NCBI GenBank assembly: GCA_044867785.1
Contig: JBIOVM010000025.1
Coordinates: 6,551 to 70,550 of the forward strand
Length of the DNA: 64,000 nt
Direction of reading: 5' to 3'
From: DASRDR01 sp044867785
GTDB lineage: Bacteria; Methylomirabilota; Methylomirabilia; Rokubacteriales; DASRDR01
A program made the translations under genes and the position numbers. Positions 33,894-42,634 of the stretch are shown here, one piece after another. The notes under the pieces were generated by a model. That model did no database searches, was not told the origin of the DNA, and saw nothing but the letters and a program-made list of their open reading frames with translations. Within the stretch, counting starts at the first letter, position 1. Every line of letters begins with the position of its first letter.

Positions 33894-35458
33894 GCGGGCA
33901 CCGGGTGCCACCGGGCCGCGCGCAGCCGCGCGACGGCGTCCGCCGCGTCGCCGGTCGACGCCGCGGCCACGTCGAGCACGCACGCGGAGAGGCCACGCGC
34001 CGCGACGAACGCCTCCCAGGCCCGGCGCCGGGTCGGCAACCGGTCGCCGGGGCCCGTCGGCCCGCCCATCCGCTCCGCGTAGGGCCCCTCGTCGACCAGG
34101 ACGAGGAGCGCGGCCGGCCGATGCGATCGCGCCAGCCAGTCGCGGACCCCGGTGATCACCGTGCCGTGGTTCTGGTCCTCCGGCGTGGCGGCCAGCGTGA
34201 ACAGGAGGGCGATGACGTCGGCCACCGCGCCACCTCGCTCGGCCAGGTGCGCGACGAACTCGTCCTCCTCCCCGTAGCGGACGGGCGCGCGCAGGTCGAC
34301 GGCCAGGTGGTCGCCCAGCGCGGCGGGGAGCAGGCGCGTCAGCGCCGCGGCCGTCGCCGCCGAGGGCGCATAGGCGTAGGGCACGACGGCCACGATGCCC
34401 CGGCCCGCCCCGCTCGCCGCTTGGCCGAACACCCGCCGGAAGTACGGCGGGAGCGTCGGAGGGAGGGGCGCCCACCGGGTGCGCCGCCACACGGCGAGAC
34501 TGCCCCCGAAGGCCAGCGCGAGCCGGGGGAGGACGACGAAGAGGAGGGCAGTGGCGGCCAGGAGGTGGATCCAGGGCGCCGCGCTTTCCCCGCCCTGGCC
34601 GCCCGGCCAGCGGATCGCCGCCAGGTGCGCGGCGTCGGGCACGGGAATGCCCGTCAACAGCGAGGCCGGACCGTAGGCGATCCGGAGCAGCGCGTGCGCC
34701 TGCTCCGGGGTGAGGAACGTGCTCTCCCAGCCGGCGCGGTAGTCGAGGACCAGGCCGCGCAGATAGAACCCCGCGATGAGGCCGAGCCCCGTCGAGGCCG
34801 CCGCGAGGTGGAGCAGCCGGGTCGCCCGGGCCACCAGGGTCGGTCCCGCCACCTCGGCCCACTCTCCGACGAAGCGGCCGAGCGCCGCGGCCAGCGGCAC
34901 GTTGAAGGCGGCGGATCGTGCGACGACACGTCGGACGCGGGCCAGCGCCCACTGGGCCAGGAAGCGGGCGAGCGGCGCGAGCCGGGCCCCCGGGCGCACG
35001 AGCGAGCGAATCCAGCGAACCCCCACGACGACGTAGACGAGCAGGCTCCACAGCACGAGGCCGAGGAGCGGGAAGGCGAGGACGTTGATGCGGCGGCTGC
35101 CGTCCAGCGCCGCGAGCGAGAAGCCGGCGGCGAACGCCAGCCCGAGCAGGGGCACGCCGGCCCACCAGGGCGTCCGCGCCAGCAGGAGCGCCGAGTCCAC
35201 GACGGGGAACCGGGCCGACAGCCGGGCGTGGAGGCGCGCGGCGCGCGCGGCGAGGAGCGCCTCGGCCGGGCCGGCCAAGGGCCCGCCGCCCGGGCCGACG
35301 GCGCCGGGCGGCGCGCCCTGCTCGCGGGCGACCTCCCGGGTGGCGGCCGCGCGGTCCGCGACGGGGAGAAGCGTGCCCTCGGCGTCGGTCTCCTCGACGG
35401 CCTTCACGAGCAGGACGGAGGCGAGCGTGCGCTCGCGCATGGCGCGAATCAGGAGCAC
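33890..35458 (-). CDS. DUF2868 multi-pass membrane protein, partner of the GTPase
   Basis: The 522-residue protein contains several hydrophobic segments: WWAGVPLLGLAFAAGFSLAA, VLAFPLLGLVLWSLLVYVVV, STGLGLIAGFYLRGLVL and LLAATALLFVVLPRLALAF. WESTFLTPEQAHALLRIAYG and FRRVFGQAASG match DUF2868. A soluble C-terminal region follows, with FVAHLAERGGAVADVIALLF and ALLVLVDEGPYAERMGG. An ATG at 35440 is an alternative start. The pair with the next GTPase is widely conserved in Gram-negatives and probably forms one membrane complex. Confidence 0.82.
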   Translation of the reverse strand: MLLIRAMRERTLASVLLVKAVEETDAEGTLLPVADRAAATREVAREQGAPPGAVGPGGGPLAGPAEALLAARAARLHARLSARFPVVDSALLLARTPWWAGVPLLGLAFAAGFSLAALDGSRRINVLAFPLLGLVLWSLLVYVVVGVRWIRSLVRPGARLAPLARFLAQWALARVRRVVARSAAFNVPLAAALGRFVGEWAEVAGPTLVARATRLLHLAAASTGLGLIAGFYLRGLVLDYRAGWESTFLTPEQAHALLRIAYGPASLLTGIPVPDAAHLAAIRWPGGQGGESAAPWIHLLAATALLFVVLPRLALAFGGSLAVWRRTRWAPLPPTLPPYFRRVFGQAASGAGRGIVAVVPYAYAPSAATAAALTRLLPAALGDHLAVDLRAPVRYGEEDEFVAHLAERGGAVADVIALLFTLAATPEDQNHGTVITGVRDWLARSHRPAALLVLVDEGPYAERMGGPTGPGDRLPTRRRAWEAFVAARGLSACVLDVAAASTGDAADAVARLRAARWHPVPA

Positions 35459-35494
35459 GCCGGCGTCCCCGGGGACGGCGCCGGCCGGTCTCCT

Positions 35495-36541
35495 CTACGG
35501 CCTCGCCACCGCGTACACCGGCACGGGCTGGCTCCGACTCTTGAACTGGGTGGGCCCCTGCGGCTCGGTGCGGATCGCGTCGCCGAGCCCGCCCCGGGTG
35601 TGCTCGTCGATCAAGATCGGTCGGCCGAGGGCCTTCGTATGCGTCTCGAGGTGGGCGGCGACATTCACGGCGTCGCCGACGCACGTGTAGGTCATGCGCC
35701 GCTCCGTGCCGGTGAAGCCGGCGACGAGAGGGCCGGAGGCGATGCCGATCCCGACCCGGATCTCCGTGGCGCCGCGGAGCGCTTGCTCGCGGTTGAACCC
35801 GTCCACCAGGTCGAGCATGTCGAGGGCGGCGCGGACCGCTTCCGCGCGGTGATCCGCCCGGGGCAGGGGCGCGCCGAAGATGGCCATCAGGCCGTCTCCC
35901 ATCATCTGGTTCACGATCCCGCCGTGGTGGCCGATCGCGTCGAACATGAGCGTGTAGTAGCTGTTCAGGAGCTCGATGGTCTCGGCGGGCGACAGAACCT
36001 CCGCGATCCGGGTGGACCCGCGAATGTCGGAGAACATCACCGTGGCGTCGACCTGCTTGGCGCCGAGCGACAGTCCCGACGTCAGGAGCTCCTCGGCCAC
36101 CTCGGCGGTGGCGAATCGCCGAAAGAGCTCCCGCTGCTGGTCGCGGAGGCGCTTCTTCTCGAGGCTCGCGCCGACGCGCGCCCGGAGGAGGACCGCGTTC
36201 ACCGGCTTGAAGAGGTAGTCCTCCGCCCCCATCTCGATGCACCGGGCGACGCTGTCCACCTCCTCCACCGAGGACATCATCACCACGGGCACGTCGCGGA
36301 GGCGGCGGTCGGCGGCCAGCGCCGCCAGGGTCTCGTAGCCGTCCATCTCCGGCATCTCGATGTCGAGCAGCACCAGATCGACCGGGCGCTCGCGGAGCGC
36401 CGCCAGGGCTTCCCGCCCGTTCTCGGCGAACGTCACGGCGTGCCCGAGCTGCTCGAGGGCGCGACCGAGCAGCAGCCGATTCACGCGGTTGTCGTCCACG
36501 ACGAGAAGCCGACCGGTCGGGGCGCTACGCGGAGAGGTCAC
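35495..36541 (-). CDS. Response regulator with class III nucleotide cyclase output
   Basis: The protein has a receiver domain (LLVVDDNRVNRLLLGRALE, phosphoacceptor Asp in VDLVLLDIEMPEMDGY, KPVN near its end), a short coiled linker (KKRLRDQQRELFRRFATAEV) and a class III cyclase domain. Metal ligands are in TVMFSDIRGSTRIAEVLSP and MMGDGLMAIFGAP. YTCVGDAVNVAAHLETHTK keeps the Asn but has His in place of the transition-state Arg, and the purine-specifying Lys and Asp are Gln and Thr. Activity or substrate may therefore be unusual. The GTG at 36541 overlaps the end of the hybrid kinase gene; an ATG at 36577 is possible. The upstream kinase ends in an HPt domain, making this receiver its likely target. 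Confidence 0.87.
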   Translation of the reverse strand: MTSPRSAPTGRLLVVDDNRVNRLLLGRALEQLGHAVTFAENGREALAALRERPVDLVLLDIEMPEMDGYETLAALAADRRLRDVPVVMMSSVEEVDSVARCIEMGAEDYLFKPVNAVLLRARVGASLEKKRLRDQQRELFRRFATAEVAEELLTSGLSLGAKQVDATVMFSDIRGSTRIAEVLSPAETIELLNSYYTLMFDAIGHHGGIVNQMMGDGLMAIFGAPLPRADHRAEAVRAALDMLDLVDGFNREQALRGATEIRVGIGIASGPLVAGFTGTERRMTYTCVGDAVNVAAHLETHTKALGRPILIDEHTRGGLGDAIRTEPQGPTQFKSRSQPVPVYAVARP

Positions 36542-39269
36542 GCCGGAGCTTTCGCAGCGCGTGGGCGACGCGCGCATATTCGGCGGCGACCGGGCCCAGC
36601 CGCTCGTCGACCCCCTCGAGGCGGCCCGCCCGCGCGATGGCCTCGAGGTCGCGAGCCAGCGCGGCCAACCCGCTGGCGCCGAGACTCTCGCTCGTGGACT
36701 TGAGCGAGTGGGCGGCCCGCCGGAAGCCGTCGACGTCCCGCCGGGCCAGAGCCGCGGGCAGCTCGGCGGTCAGCTCGCGGGCGTCCTCGACGAAGGTGTC
36801 GATCAGCTCGGCGACGAACACGCCGCCCATCGAGCGGGTGAGGCCGTCGAACGTCGCCCGGTCGATGGTGTCGGCGGCGGCCGCCCCCGGCGGCTCGGGG
36901 GCCCCGGACTCCGATGCCGGGCCGGGCGCCCGGGCCACCGCGCGGGCGGCCGAGACGCCATGCCCGGCTTCGGTCTCGCGCCGCGGAGTGCGCTCGAGCG
37001 CGGTGACCAGCTCCTCGACCCGGATGGGCTTCGCGACGTAGTCATCCATCCCCGCCGCGACGCACCGCTCCCGGTCCTCCTGCATGGCGTTCGCCGTCAT
37101 GGCGACGATCCGCGGTCGGCGGCCGCCCGCCCAGCGCCGGTTGATCTCGCGGGAGGCCTCGAAGCCGTCGAGTTCCGGCATCTGGACGTCCATCAGGACG
37201 ACATCGTACGTCTGCCGCTCCACCGCGTCGACCGCCTCCAGCCCGTTGGCGGCCAGGTCGGCCCGATAGCCCATCTGCGCGAGGAGCCGGAGCGCCACCT
37301 TCTGGTTGACCACGTTGTCCTCGGCCAGAAGGATCCGGAGGGGGTGGCGGCGGGCCATGTCCGGGTCGAGCTGGCGCTGCGCCACCCCGCGCTCTCGCAC
37401 GTGGACGGGCTGGTCGCCCAGGACGGAAACGAGCGCGTCGAAGAGCTGGGAGGGCTTGATCGGCTTGTGGAGGTACGCGGCGAAGCCCTCCTCCTCGGCG
37501 CGCGCCTCGCGCCGCCCGAGAGAGGTGAAGAGTATGAGCGGGAGCTCGGCGCCCCCCGGCTCCGCCCGGACCGTCCGGGCGAGGGCCACGCCGTCCATCT
37601 CCGGCATGTGCATGTCGAAGATGCCGAGATCGAAGCGCTCACCGGCCCGGATCCACTCGACCGCCTCGAGGGGCGACGCGGTCGCCCGGGCCGGCAGGCC
37701 CCAGGTGTCGAGATGCGTGGTGACGATGCGCCGGTTGGTCGCGTTGTCGTCCACGACCAGCACGCGCTTGCCGCGGATCGAATGCTGGATGCCGCTGAGA
37801 TCGCGCCGGGCCTGGGCCGGCAACGATTCCGCGGCGGCCGCCCGGATCGCGAACCGAAACTCGCTCCCCGCCCCCACCTTGCTCGTGACGCTGATCCGGC
37901 CTCCCATGAGCTCCGTCAGCCGCTGGCTGATCGCGAGGCCGAGGCCGGTGCCTCCGTAGCGGCGCGTCGTGGACGCGTCGACCTGGCTGAACGACTGGAA
38001 CAGGCGCCCGATTCGGTCCGCCGGGATGCCGATGCCGGTGTCGCGAACCGAGAAGGTCAGCTCGTGGAGAGCGTCGTGCCCGTCCACGCGGCTGCGGCCG
38101 ACCGAGACGACGACCTCGCCCCGCTCCGTGAACTTCACGGCGTTCGAGAGGAGGTTCAGGAGCACCTGCCGGAGCCGGGTCACGTCGCCCACGATGGCGG
38201 GCGGGACACCGTCCCCCATGACGTAGGCCAGATCGAGGCCCTTCTCCGCGGCCCGCGTGGCCACGAGGTCGAGGGCCCCCTCGACGCACTCACGGAGGTC
38301 GAAGGGCTGCGACTCGAGCTCGAGCCGCCCCGCCTCGATCTTCGAGAAGTCGAGGATGTCGTTGATGACCGTCAGGAGCGCGTCGCCGCTCTGGCGGACG
38401 ATCTCCGCGTATTCGCGCTGCTCGTCGGCCAGCGGCGTGTTGAGGAGGAGGCCGCTCATGCCGATCACGGCGTTCAGCGGCGTCCGGATCTCGTGGCTCA
38501 TCGTCGCCAGGAAGGCGGTCTTGGCTTCGTTGGCCGCCTCGGCCTCGCGGCGAGCCCGGAGGAGGTCGGTGATGTCGTGGTAGATGCCGATCATGCCCAT
38601 CTTGACGCCGTCGACGACCACCGGCACCGACGAAATCTCGACGTCGACCGGAGTGCCGTCCTTTCGCGCGCGCCGCGAGATGGCGCGGATCCATTCCCCC
38701 CCCAGCGTCCGCTCGATGTTCGCGCGCACCTCGGCGCGGGAGTCGGGAGTGGCCACGAGTTCCTCCATCCGGTGTCCCAGGGCTTCGGCCGGGGTGAACC
38801 CGAAGAGGCGCTCGGCGCCGGGGTTCCAGCCGACGACCTGGCCGGTCAGATCGACGGTCACGATCGCCACCGGGCTCGTCTCGACGATCGCGTCCGCGTA
38901 CTGCTTGCGGCGCTGGATCTCCCGGAAGAGGCCCGCGTTGTGAATGGCCAGCACCGACTGGGCGGCGAAGGCCCGCATCGTCTGCACGACCGCCGGCGAG
39001 AAGGCGCCCATTTCCCGGCGGATGATCGCCAGGCCGCCGAGAAGCCGGTCTTCCCGGACGAGCGGCAGCGCGAGGAGCGACCGCAGGCCCTGCCGAGCCA
39101 GGATGTCGCGCACCTGGGGAGCGACGAGCTGCCGCTCGGCCTCGATGTCCGCGACCGGCACGGGCTCCCGGATCACACCCGCCCGGCCGATCGCGCCCTC
39201 GCCGAGGCGGATCGGCGATTCCCGGATCGCCGCGAGATGCTCGGGCGTGATGTGGTGGGTGGCTCGCAC
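36525..39269 (-). CDS. Hybrid histidine kinase, 3' part of a split gene (PAS-HisKA-HATPase-REC-REC-HPt)
   Basis: About 914 residues are readable from 39269. The order is the C-terminal part of a GAF domain, PAS (AIVETSPVAIVTVDLTGQVV), HisKA with H-box FLATMSHEIRTPLNAVIGM (His near 38,494), HATPase (NLLSNAVKFTER, DTGIGIPADRIGRLFQSF, YGGTGLGLAISQRL), REC1 (VLVVDDNATNRRIV, FDMHMPEMDG), REC2 (ILLAEDNVVNQKVALRL, VLMDVQMPELDG) and HPt (FRRAAHSLKSTSESLG, with the phospho-His). Its first residues complete the GAF domain broken off at the end of the gene at 39173-42037, in another frame. It is best seen as the 3' two-fifths of one original gene. Phosphate would pass from HPt to the receiver-cyclase downstream. 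Confidence 0.9.
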   Translation of the reverse strand: MRATHHITPEHLAAIRESPIRLGEGAIGRAGVIREPVPVADIEAERQLVAPQVRDILARQGLRSLLALPLVREDRLLGGLAIIRREMGAFSPAVVQTMRAFAAQSVLAIHNAGLFREIQRRKQYADAIVETSPVAIVTVDLTGQVVGWNPGAERLFGFTPAEALGHRMEELVATPDSRAEVRANIERTLGGEWIRAISRRARKDGTPVDVEISSVPVVVDGVKMGMIGIYHDITDLLRARREAEAANEAKTAFLATMSHEIRTPLNAVIGMSGLLLNTPLADEQREYAEIVRQSGDALLTVINDILDFSKIEAGRLELESQPFDLRECVEGALDLVATRAAEKGLDLAYVMGDGVPPAIVGDVTRLRQVLLNLLSNAVKFTERGEVVVSVGRSRVDGHDALHELTFSVRDTGIGIPADRIGRLFQSFSQVDASTTRRYGGTGLGLAISQRLTELMGGRISVTSKVGAGSEFRFAIRAAAAESLPAQARRDLSGIQHSIRGKRVLVVDDNATNRRIVTTHLDTWGLPARATASPLEAVEWIRAGERFDLGIFDMHMPEMDGVALARTVRAEPGGAELPLILFTSLGRREARAEEEGFAAYLHKPIKPSQLFDALVSVLGDQPVHVRERGVAQRQLDPDMARRHPLRILLAEDNVVNQKVALRLLAQMGYRADLAANGLEAVDAVERQTYDVVLMDVQMPELDGFEASREINRRWAGGRRPRIVAMTANAMQEDRERCVAAGMDDYVAKPIRVEELVTALERTPRRETEAGHGVSAARAVARAPGPASESGAPEPPGAAAADTIDRATFDGLTRSMGGVFVAELIDTFVEDARELTAELPAALARRDVDGFRRAAHSLKSTSESLGASGLAALARDLEAIARAGRLEGVDERLGPVAAEYARVAHALRKLRRDLSA

Positions 39270-42037
39270 CTGGAACCGCTGCGACGCCTCGTCGAATTCG
39301 TAGACGACTCCGCTGTGGCTGCCGGAGAGCTCGACGGCTCGACGGCCCGGCTGACGATGGTCTCCAGCACCGTCTCGAGCTCGAGCGTGGAGCTGACGGC
39401 CTGGCTCACCTCGCCGAGCGCCCGTAGCTCACCGACCGAGCGGGTGAGATCGTTCGTGCGAGCGTCCAGCTCCTGGAACAGGCGCACGTTCTCGACGGCG
39501 ATCACCGCCTGGTCGGCGAACGTCTTGAGGAGCTCGACCTGCGTGTTCGTGAACGAGCCGGGGCGCATGCGGGCGACGAAGATGACGCCGATGACCTGCC
39601 CCTCTCGGACCATCGGGACTGCGAGACAGCCGCGATACCCGCTGGCCCGCGCGACGCCTTTCTGCTCGTAGCTGGCGTCGGCGAGGACGTCCGGCACGTG
39701 CACGACGGTGCGGGCTCGAACGGCCCGTGCCGAAACGGTCTCGTCGTCCGGTCGCATGGGGAAGGCGCTGCGGACGGGATCCACGCCGTCCGCCTTCACG
39801 CCGTGGAGCGACACCAGGTGCAGCAGCTCTCCGTCGAACCGCGAGACGACGCTGATCGCCGCATCGCACAGCTTCTCGGCCCGCTCGCCGATGATGTCGA
39901 ACACGGGCTCGACGTCCGTCGGGGACCGGCTGATGACGCGCAGGATCTCGCTGGTCGCGGTCTGCTGCTCGAGGGTCTCGGTGAGGTCGCGGTTCTTGGC
40001 CTCGAGCTCCTTGAAGAGCCGGACGTTCTCGATGGCGATGACCGCCTGGTCGGCGAAGGTCTTGACGAGCTCGATCTGCGCCGGCGCGAACGGTCGCACC
40101 GCGCGCCGCCCGCAGCCGATGACGCCGATGGGCACGCCGTTCCGGAGAATCGGGACGCCCAGGAACGTGCGATACGCCGCGGCACGCTGCAAGACCTGCA
40201 GGGTGCGAGGGTCGTAGGCGGGATCGGCCTGCACGTCCTCGATGTGGACCGGCCGGCCCTCGACGACCGCGCGCCCCACGACGAAGTGACCGCCCGGCGG
40301 TCGAGGAAAGAGACTCTGGTATGCCGCGCGCTGCTCCGGCGACATGTTGAGCGCGACCAGGTGGAGGAGGCCGCCGTCGAGCCGCGCCACCACGCTGAAG
40401 TCCGCCTCGCAGAGGCGGGCGGCGCTGTCGGCGATCGTGTCGAAGACCGGCTGGATGTCGGTCGGGGACCCGGAGATGACACGCAGGATCTCGCCGGTCG
40501 CGGTCTGCTGCTCCAGCGTCTCCGTCAGATCGCGGTTGCGCGTTTCGAGTTCGCGGAAGAGCCGGACGTTCTCGATGGCAATCGCCGCCTGGTCGGCGAA
40601 GATGCGGAGCAGCTCGCGCTGCTTGTCGGAGAACGGCTCTACGACCTCGCGAAACAGCACGATCGCGCCGAGCGGAGTTCCCTCGCGAAGGAGTGGTGTC
40701 GCCATCGTGGTGCGATGGTGAAAGCGGCGCGCGAGCTCGCGCCCCTCGGGAAACTCGTCCGCTGACTCGTGGGCCAGGTCTTGGACGTGCACGACACCGC
40801 GGTCGACGACCGCTCGACCTGTCACCGAGCCTCGGGTGACGGATAGCTCGAGCGCAGCCAGGTTACCGAGTTGGCGGACGACCGTGTCGTGGACCGGGCC
40901 GAGTCCGGCCGCTCCCCGGAGGACGGCGCCATCGAGACGGAGAAGCAGGATGTCGGGTGCCCCGCAGAAGCGCGCCGCGGCGCGGACCACCGTGTCGAGG
41001 ACCGGCTGGAGGTCGGTCGGGGAGCCCGAGATCGCGCGGAGGATCTCCGCGGTGGCCGTCTGCTGCTCGAGGGCTTCCGTGAGCTCCTGGTTGCGCCCCT
41101 CCAGGGCCGCGACGAGCCGGGCGCTCTCGACGGCGATCAGCGTCTGGTCGGCGAAGGTCCGAAGGAGCTCGACCTGCCGCTCGGTGAACGGCTCGGGCCG
41201 GGACCGCCACGCCACAATGCCGCCGATGGGATGGCCCTCGCGCAGGACCGGCACCGCCACGATGCAGCGCATGGAGCCCGTCGTCGCCAGCGCGGCCAAG
41301 CCGTAGTCCGGATCGCGCAGGACGTCCGGAATGTGGGCGATCGCGCGGTCGAGGATCGCCCGCCCCATCGCGCTGTCCCGACCCGGCGGGCGCGGGAACG
41401 CGCGCGCGTAGACGTCGCTCCCCTCCGCGGCCAGGCCGTGCTGGGCGACCAGGTGGATCCGGTCCCCGTCGAACCGGAAGACGCCCCCGAACTGGCCGTC
41501 GCAGCGCCGCACGGCGTTCTCGGCGACCATGTCGAAAACCCGCTGCATGTCCGACGGGGCGCTCGAGATCGCGCGGAGGATGTCACCGGCCGCCGCCTGC
41601 TGCTCGCGGCTCTCGGCAAGCTCCCGCGTGGACACTTCCAGCTGTCGCAGGGCGAGTGTCGCCTGCCGGGCGAAGGCCTCGAGCGCTGCCCGCTGTTTGG
41701 ACGGGAGGGGCCGCGGAGTCGCCCGCCGAATGGCGATCACGCCGAAGGGGGTCCCGTCGAGCCACATCGGCGTGGCGACGTCGGCGCCGACCTGCACCGT
41801 CCGGCCGTCGAGGAGGGCGCGCCCGGCCGCGGTCGTCCGGCGGACCGGAGCCGTGGCCTCCGCCGCCTTCGGCGGCCGGCGCGAGCCGTATCTCGCCGCG
41901 AGCCGCAGCCGGTCGCCCTCGACGCGGAGGAGCCAGGCGTCGGGCGCGTCGGAGACCTGCGCGGCCGCCTCCGCGATGGCGTCGAGCCAGGCCTGCCCGC
42001 CGGCGGCGGGTGCCCGCGGCGCCGGCGGGCCGCTCAC
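39173..42037 (-). CDS. Multi-GAF sensor module, 5' part of the split hybrid histidine kinase
   Basis: Starting from GTG at 42037 (GTGA overlap with the cupin gene), the product has five complete GAF domains in tandem and the first third of a sixth. The domains are separated by near-identical helical linkers: ELTEALEQQTATAEILRAIS, DLTETLEQQTATGEILRVIS and DLTETLEQQTATSEILRVIS. Each GAF ends with a motif like FADQAVIAIENVRLFKELEA. After EVSQAVSSTLELETVLETIV the frame is lost at the duplication at 39330-39345, giving a nonsense Ser/Arg-rich tail to the stop at 39173. With one duplication copy removed, the whole gene (36525-42037) would encode about 1834 residues. As it stands, the 5' product is a sensor without a kinase. 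Confidence 0.88.
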   Translation of the reverse strand: MSGPPAPRAPAAGGQAWLDAIAEAAAQVSDAPDAWLLRVEGDRLRLAARYGSRRPPKAAEATAPVRRTTAAGRALLDGRTVQVGADVATPMWLDGTPFGVIAIRRATPRPLPSKQRAALEAFARQATLALRQLEVSTRELAESREQQAAAGDILRAISSAPSDMQRVFDMVAENAVRRCDGQFGGVFRFDGDRIHLVAQHGLAAEGSDVYARAFPRPPGRDSAMGRAILDRAIAHIPDVLRDPDYGLAALATTGSMRCIVAVPVLREGHPIGGIVAWRSRPEPFTERQVELLRTFADQTLIAVESARLVAALEGRNQELTEALEQQTATAEILRAISGSPTDLQPVLDTVVRAAARFCGAPDILLLRLDGAVLRGAAGLGPVHDTVVRQLGNLAALELSVTRGSVTGRAVVDRGVVHVQDLAHESADEFPEGRELARRFHHRTTMATPLLREGTPLGAIVLFREVVEPFSDKQRELLRIFADQAAIAIENVRLFRELETRNRDLTETLEQQTATGEILRVISGSPTDIQPVFDTIADSAARLCEADFSVVARLDGGLLHLVALNMSPEQRAAYQSLFPRPPGGHFVVGRAVVEGRPVHIEDVQADPAYDPRTLQVLQRAAAYRTFLGVPILRNGVPIGVIGCGRRAVRPFAPAQIELVKTFADQAVIAIENVRLFKELEAKNRDLTETLEQQTATSEILRVISRSPTDVEPVFDIIGERAEKLCDAAISVVSRFDGELLHLVSLHGVKADGVDPVRSAFPMRPDDETVSARAVRARTVVHVPDVLADASYEQKGVARASGYRGCLAVPMVREGQVIGVIFVARMRPGSFTNTQVELLKTFADQAVIAVENVRLFQELDARTNDLTRSVGELRALGEVSQAVSSTLELETVLETIVSRAVEPSSSPAATAESSTNSTRRRSGSRCEPPTTSRPSISRRSGNRRSASARARSAGRV
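39330..39345. repeat. 8-bp tandem duplication that splits the hybrid kinase gene
   Basis: CTCGACGG occurs twice in direct succession (39330-39337 and 39338-39345). Removing one copy restores a continuous minus-strand frame: TIVSRAVE-LSGSHSGVVYEFDE and onward into RATHHITPEHL, a complete GAF domain. The +8 change shifts the frame and brings a stop at 39173. Confidence 0.9.
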
Positions 42038-42528
42038 GCCAGCCACTCGCGCGGGCCGTCGTCCGCGTACCCGCACTGCTCGCACGCATGGTAGTGGTGC
42101 ACGGCCGGCGGCATGGCCACCGCGAGCCGCAGCGCCAGGTCGTCCCCCACGTTCCGGATGTGGTGGACCGTGCCCCGCGGCACCCACACGAGGTCGTCCT
42201 TCCGAGCCTCGAGGACGATCCCGCCCGTCAGCTCCCATGCAAGCCGGCCGGCCAGGACCACCCACCACTCGTCGAACTCCCGGTGCCAGTGAGGACGGTT
42301 CCCGGCGCCGGGCGGGCTCGCGATCAGCGTCACCAGCTGGCGCTCGTCGGCGATCAGCCGGGTCGCCCAGGGCGGCGGGCCCAGGTGCGCCACCACGTCG
42401 GCGACCCGGGTCAGGAGGGCGTTCGGCCAGCTGGCCCGCGCGGCCGTGGGCGGCGCAGGGCGTTCGGCCAGCTGGCCGATGACGATCGTCGGCGCCGGAT
42501 CAACGGCGCCCGCGGTGCGGGCCGTCAA
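42034..42528 (-). CDS. Cupin-domain protein with C-terminal Cys pair
   Basis: The 164-residue protein has one cupin: GNRPHWHREFDEWWVVLAGR (HWH...E metal ligands) and LVWVPRGTVHHIRNVGDDLA. The C-terminus YHACEQCGYADDGPREWLA carries a CxxC pair that may bind metal. The start seems to be TTG at 42528, since MTARTAGAVD follows it, but this is uncertain. The four-base overlap with the multi-GAF gene suggests co-transcription, so it could respond to or supply a ligand for that sensor. Confidence 0.8.
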   Translation of the reverse strand: MTARTAGAVDPAPTIVIGQLAERPAPPTAARASWPNALLTRVADVVAHLGPPPWATRLIADERQLVTLIASPPGAGNRPHWHREFDEWWVVLAGRLAWELTGGIVLEARKDDLVWVPRGTVHHIRNVGDDLALRLAVAMPPAVHHYHACEQCGYADDGPREWLA

Positions 42529-42634
42529 GGCATCGCCCCGGTCGCCCGCGTGGCGGGAGCAGGGCCCCGGTCGCGGGTCCCCGCTTCGACAACCCGGTGT
42601 GGCACGGTCGCGCGCGGCATCGGTGCACCCTCTC

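Noticed and set aside
32370..36242. One 1290-residue minus-strand reading covering the GTPase, DUF2868 and cyclase genes
   Set aside because: Only its last ~507 residues are GTPase-like. The remainder is an out-of-frame shadow of the DUF2868 and cyclase genes, and the GTG at 33893 with a GTGA overlap is the sensible start.
36360..39671. 1103-residue plus-strand reading opposite the hybrid kinase
   Set aside because: It lacks domains and is antisense to conserved kinase and receiver motifs.
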